From assembly GCA_012295275.1 (NCBI GenBank), contig CM022665.1, positions 9,072,476 through 9,136,475 of the forward strand: a DNA stretch of 64,000 nt, in the 5' to 3' direction. The notes beneath the pieces are model-generated. The model did no database searches. It was not told the origin of the DNA and saw nothing but the letters and a program-made list of their open reading frames with translations. Shown piece by piece: positions 62,208 through 64,000 of the stretch; position 1 is the first letter of the stretch, and each line of letters begins with the position of its first letter. Source of the stretch: Chrysomallon squamiferum (taxonomy: Eukaryota; Mollusca; Gastropoda; Neomphalida; Peltospiridae). The position numbers and the translations under genes are program-made.

Positions 62208-62474
62208 ATGAATCCATCGTTACATATCATACTTGGACTGTTGATCTTAGTGTATGGGATATCAAATGCTTCAGTTCTTCGATCTAGCCGCTGTCCAGAA
62301 GGTGTAGAGATGTCCAAACTGTGCTACAATTGTGCGAGAATGCTAACAGGTACTCCTGAAGTTTATGACGTTTGTTGTATGATAAATGTTGATAAGGACA
62401 TTGAAATCCAGAAGCTGAAAGATTTCTGCACTTACATTTACGTTGTGCCTAAACGAGGAAACATAGATTGGTGA
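62208..62474 (+). CDS. Secreted six-cysteine peptide, copy 2
   Basis: A tandem paralogue of the gene ending at 61444, also 88 residues and with about half of positions identical by eye. The ATG again follows the acceptor directly (CAG at 62205-62207). The signal peptide is residues 1-21 and ends in the same ISNA. All six cysteines (29, 39, 42, 56, 57, 74) fall at identical positions. The shared core includes CCMIN, KDFC and VVPKR. Residues between cysteines differ far more (for example 43-55 and 61-70), suggesting a retained fold with changing surface. The 3' UTR end is also shared, with an AATAAA at 62763 inside a block of about 40 bases closely matching that of copy 1. Neither copy has stops or frameshifts, so both look functional. 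Function unknown. Confidence 0.8.
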   Translation: MNPSLHIILGLLILVYGISNASVLRSSRCPEGVEMSKLCYNCARMLTGTPEVYDVCCMINVDKDIEIQKLKDFCTYIYVVPKRGNIDW

Positions 62475-63172
62475 TTTCATTATTAGCAAACGAGCTAGAC
62501 GGATTTGCTGTACAGTTAAATTCGATAAGTAAATTTTCATATATTATGATTTATTTACTTACCAAACATCATGAGACGTTAGAAGAGAAAGTACACAATC
62601 AAATGGACATGAACTAAACTTTATTTGTCAGAGTATTACACTTTCTGTTTATAATTTGACTGGTTACCTCTTCATTTACATTTATTTATTTATTTAATTA
62701 ATTTATTTATTTATTACTTGGTGCTTGTGATGTGCTATGTTTAAAATTATTTATTAACCATCAATAAAGGTTTCATGTCACTAAAGTGTTTGTGTCTCAG
62801 TTTCCGAATCGCTCTGTCTCCTGATTTCCTATTCCCTCTTCACTTTAATCTCTGACTTAAATTCCATATCTCAGTCTTCAGAAAATTCTTCGTCATTTAG
62901 TTCTCCAACAGTTCTTCCCTAAATCTCTTATTTATTGTCTGTAAATCTCTCTCTTAATCTTCTCTCGTAAACTTTTCTATCTCTCTTTCTCTCTCAGTCA
63001 GTATCTACCTTTCCATTATTAGTGTTGATGTTGTTGCTGCTGCTGCTACTGTTGCTACTGTTGGTGTAGTTATTATTATCTATTAATATTTTTAATCATT
63101 AATTAATAAATACTACAACAACAACAACCATAACAACAATAACTACTACTACTACTACTACTACTACAACTA

Positions 63173-63207
<35 letters not shown>

Positions 63208-63947
63208 CAAATTTCTACTTTTTATGAATTATATTCTGACGTTTTAGGAATGTTGCCTAATCGTTAAACATAATCAATAAAAACACATTATGTATTTTAA
63301 AAGGGTTAAATATGAAGGAACATTATTTATGCTGCAATAAATAAACACATTAGTTTTTTTGTTTGGTTTATAAAACCACATAAAATATAGATAAATCTAA
63401 TTTAACGTTTTTCAGAATATTTCTTAATATCCATTTGAAACAAAATAACCCATACACTAAATCTCTCACAGTTCTCCAACGTGGACAGTTAACTTTATCG
63501 AAAGTTAAAAAAGCAAACAGCTTCATTAATACCATTTCAACTTAACAATGCCCTTGAGACGTGAACGCCCATTAAACGACATAACCATTAATAGTTCATT
63601 AAGTCAATGAAGAGATTGGTGGTGAAATGTATAATACACAAACAAAAGAGAGATAGTAATAATAATAATAAATAAAACAAAGACAGAGTAAATATTTGGA
63701 CAGTTCTGCTGTGTCTGTGACAAAGTGGAGAGAACAGGCGGATCACGATCAGTAAAATACTATCTTTATTTATTAACCCTGTGGGGATCTGATCGCATTA
63801 CCAGAATATTCTCGTATATCTGTAATAAGATATGCAATCAAAATGTGAATATCAGTATACAGTTGGGTTTTTTGTATTATATTAAAAAAAATATATAAAA
63901 AAAAAGGAATATATATATATATTAATAATAATAAAATAAGCCAAAAA

Positions 63948-63983
<36 letters not shown>

Positions 63984-64000
63984 ACAAAACAAAACAAAAA
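62475..64000. other. Right flank
   Basis: The 3' UTR of the second peptide gene to about 62790, a TCTC-rich tract to 63000, triplet repeats at 63010-63205, then AT-rich spacer ending in a poly-A run at 63951-63980. No gene seen. Confidence 0.6.

Overview
This is eukaryotic nuclear DNA: AT-rich, with GT-AG introns, very long non-coding stretches and many microsatellites (TTA/ATT, GA, GT/CA, TATAA). The intron-exon style, repeat load and protein sequences suggest a lophotrochozoan animal. My best guess is a mollusc, possibly a cephalopod. That is inference from sequence character, not from any database search.

Three conserved genes occupy the centre. YIPF4 (plus strand, six coding exons, 17657-25459) encodes a five-pass Golgi membrane protein. 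As assembled, it carries a one-base frameshift in exon 3. A single-exon BTB-BACK-Kelch gene (minus strand, 29195-31054) encodes a probable cullin-3 substrate adaptor. MEMO1 (plus strand, nine coding exons, 32640-40378) is complete at 296 residues. The Kelch gene and MEMO1 are divergent across about 1.6 kb. YIPF4 and MEMO1 also lie near each other on human 2p22.3, so this may be an old microsyntenic pair.

Mobile-element remnants sit in introns. MEMO1 intron 8 holds a roughly 2 kb element with diverged inverted ends of about 69 bp and a decayed transposase-like gene. YIPF4 intron 1 holds decayed coding-like sequence of unknown origin.

The right end carries a tandem pair of small secreted cysteine-rich peptide genes (61178-61444 and 62208-62474). 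Both are 88 residues long with six cysteines at identical positions, and they also share 3' UTR sequence. They are the most interesting unrecognised genes here.

The left 17 kb and the 41-61 kb region are mostly non-coding. They contain several short segments that look like exons (an open frame flanked by plausible splice sites) on both strands, plus at least four minisatellite arrays. These exon candidates are individually weak and are labelled so.
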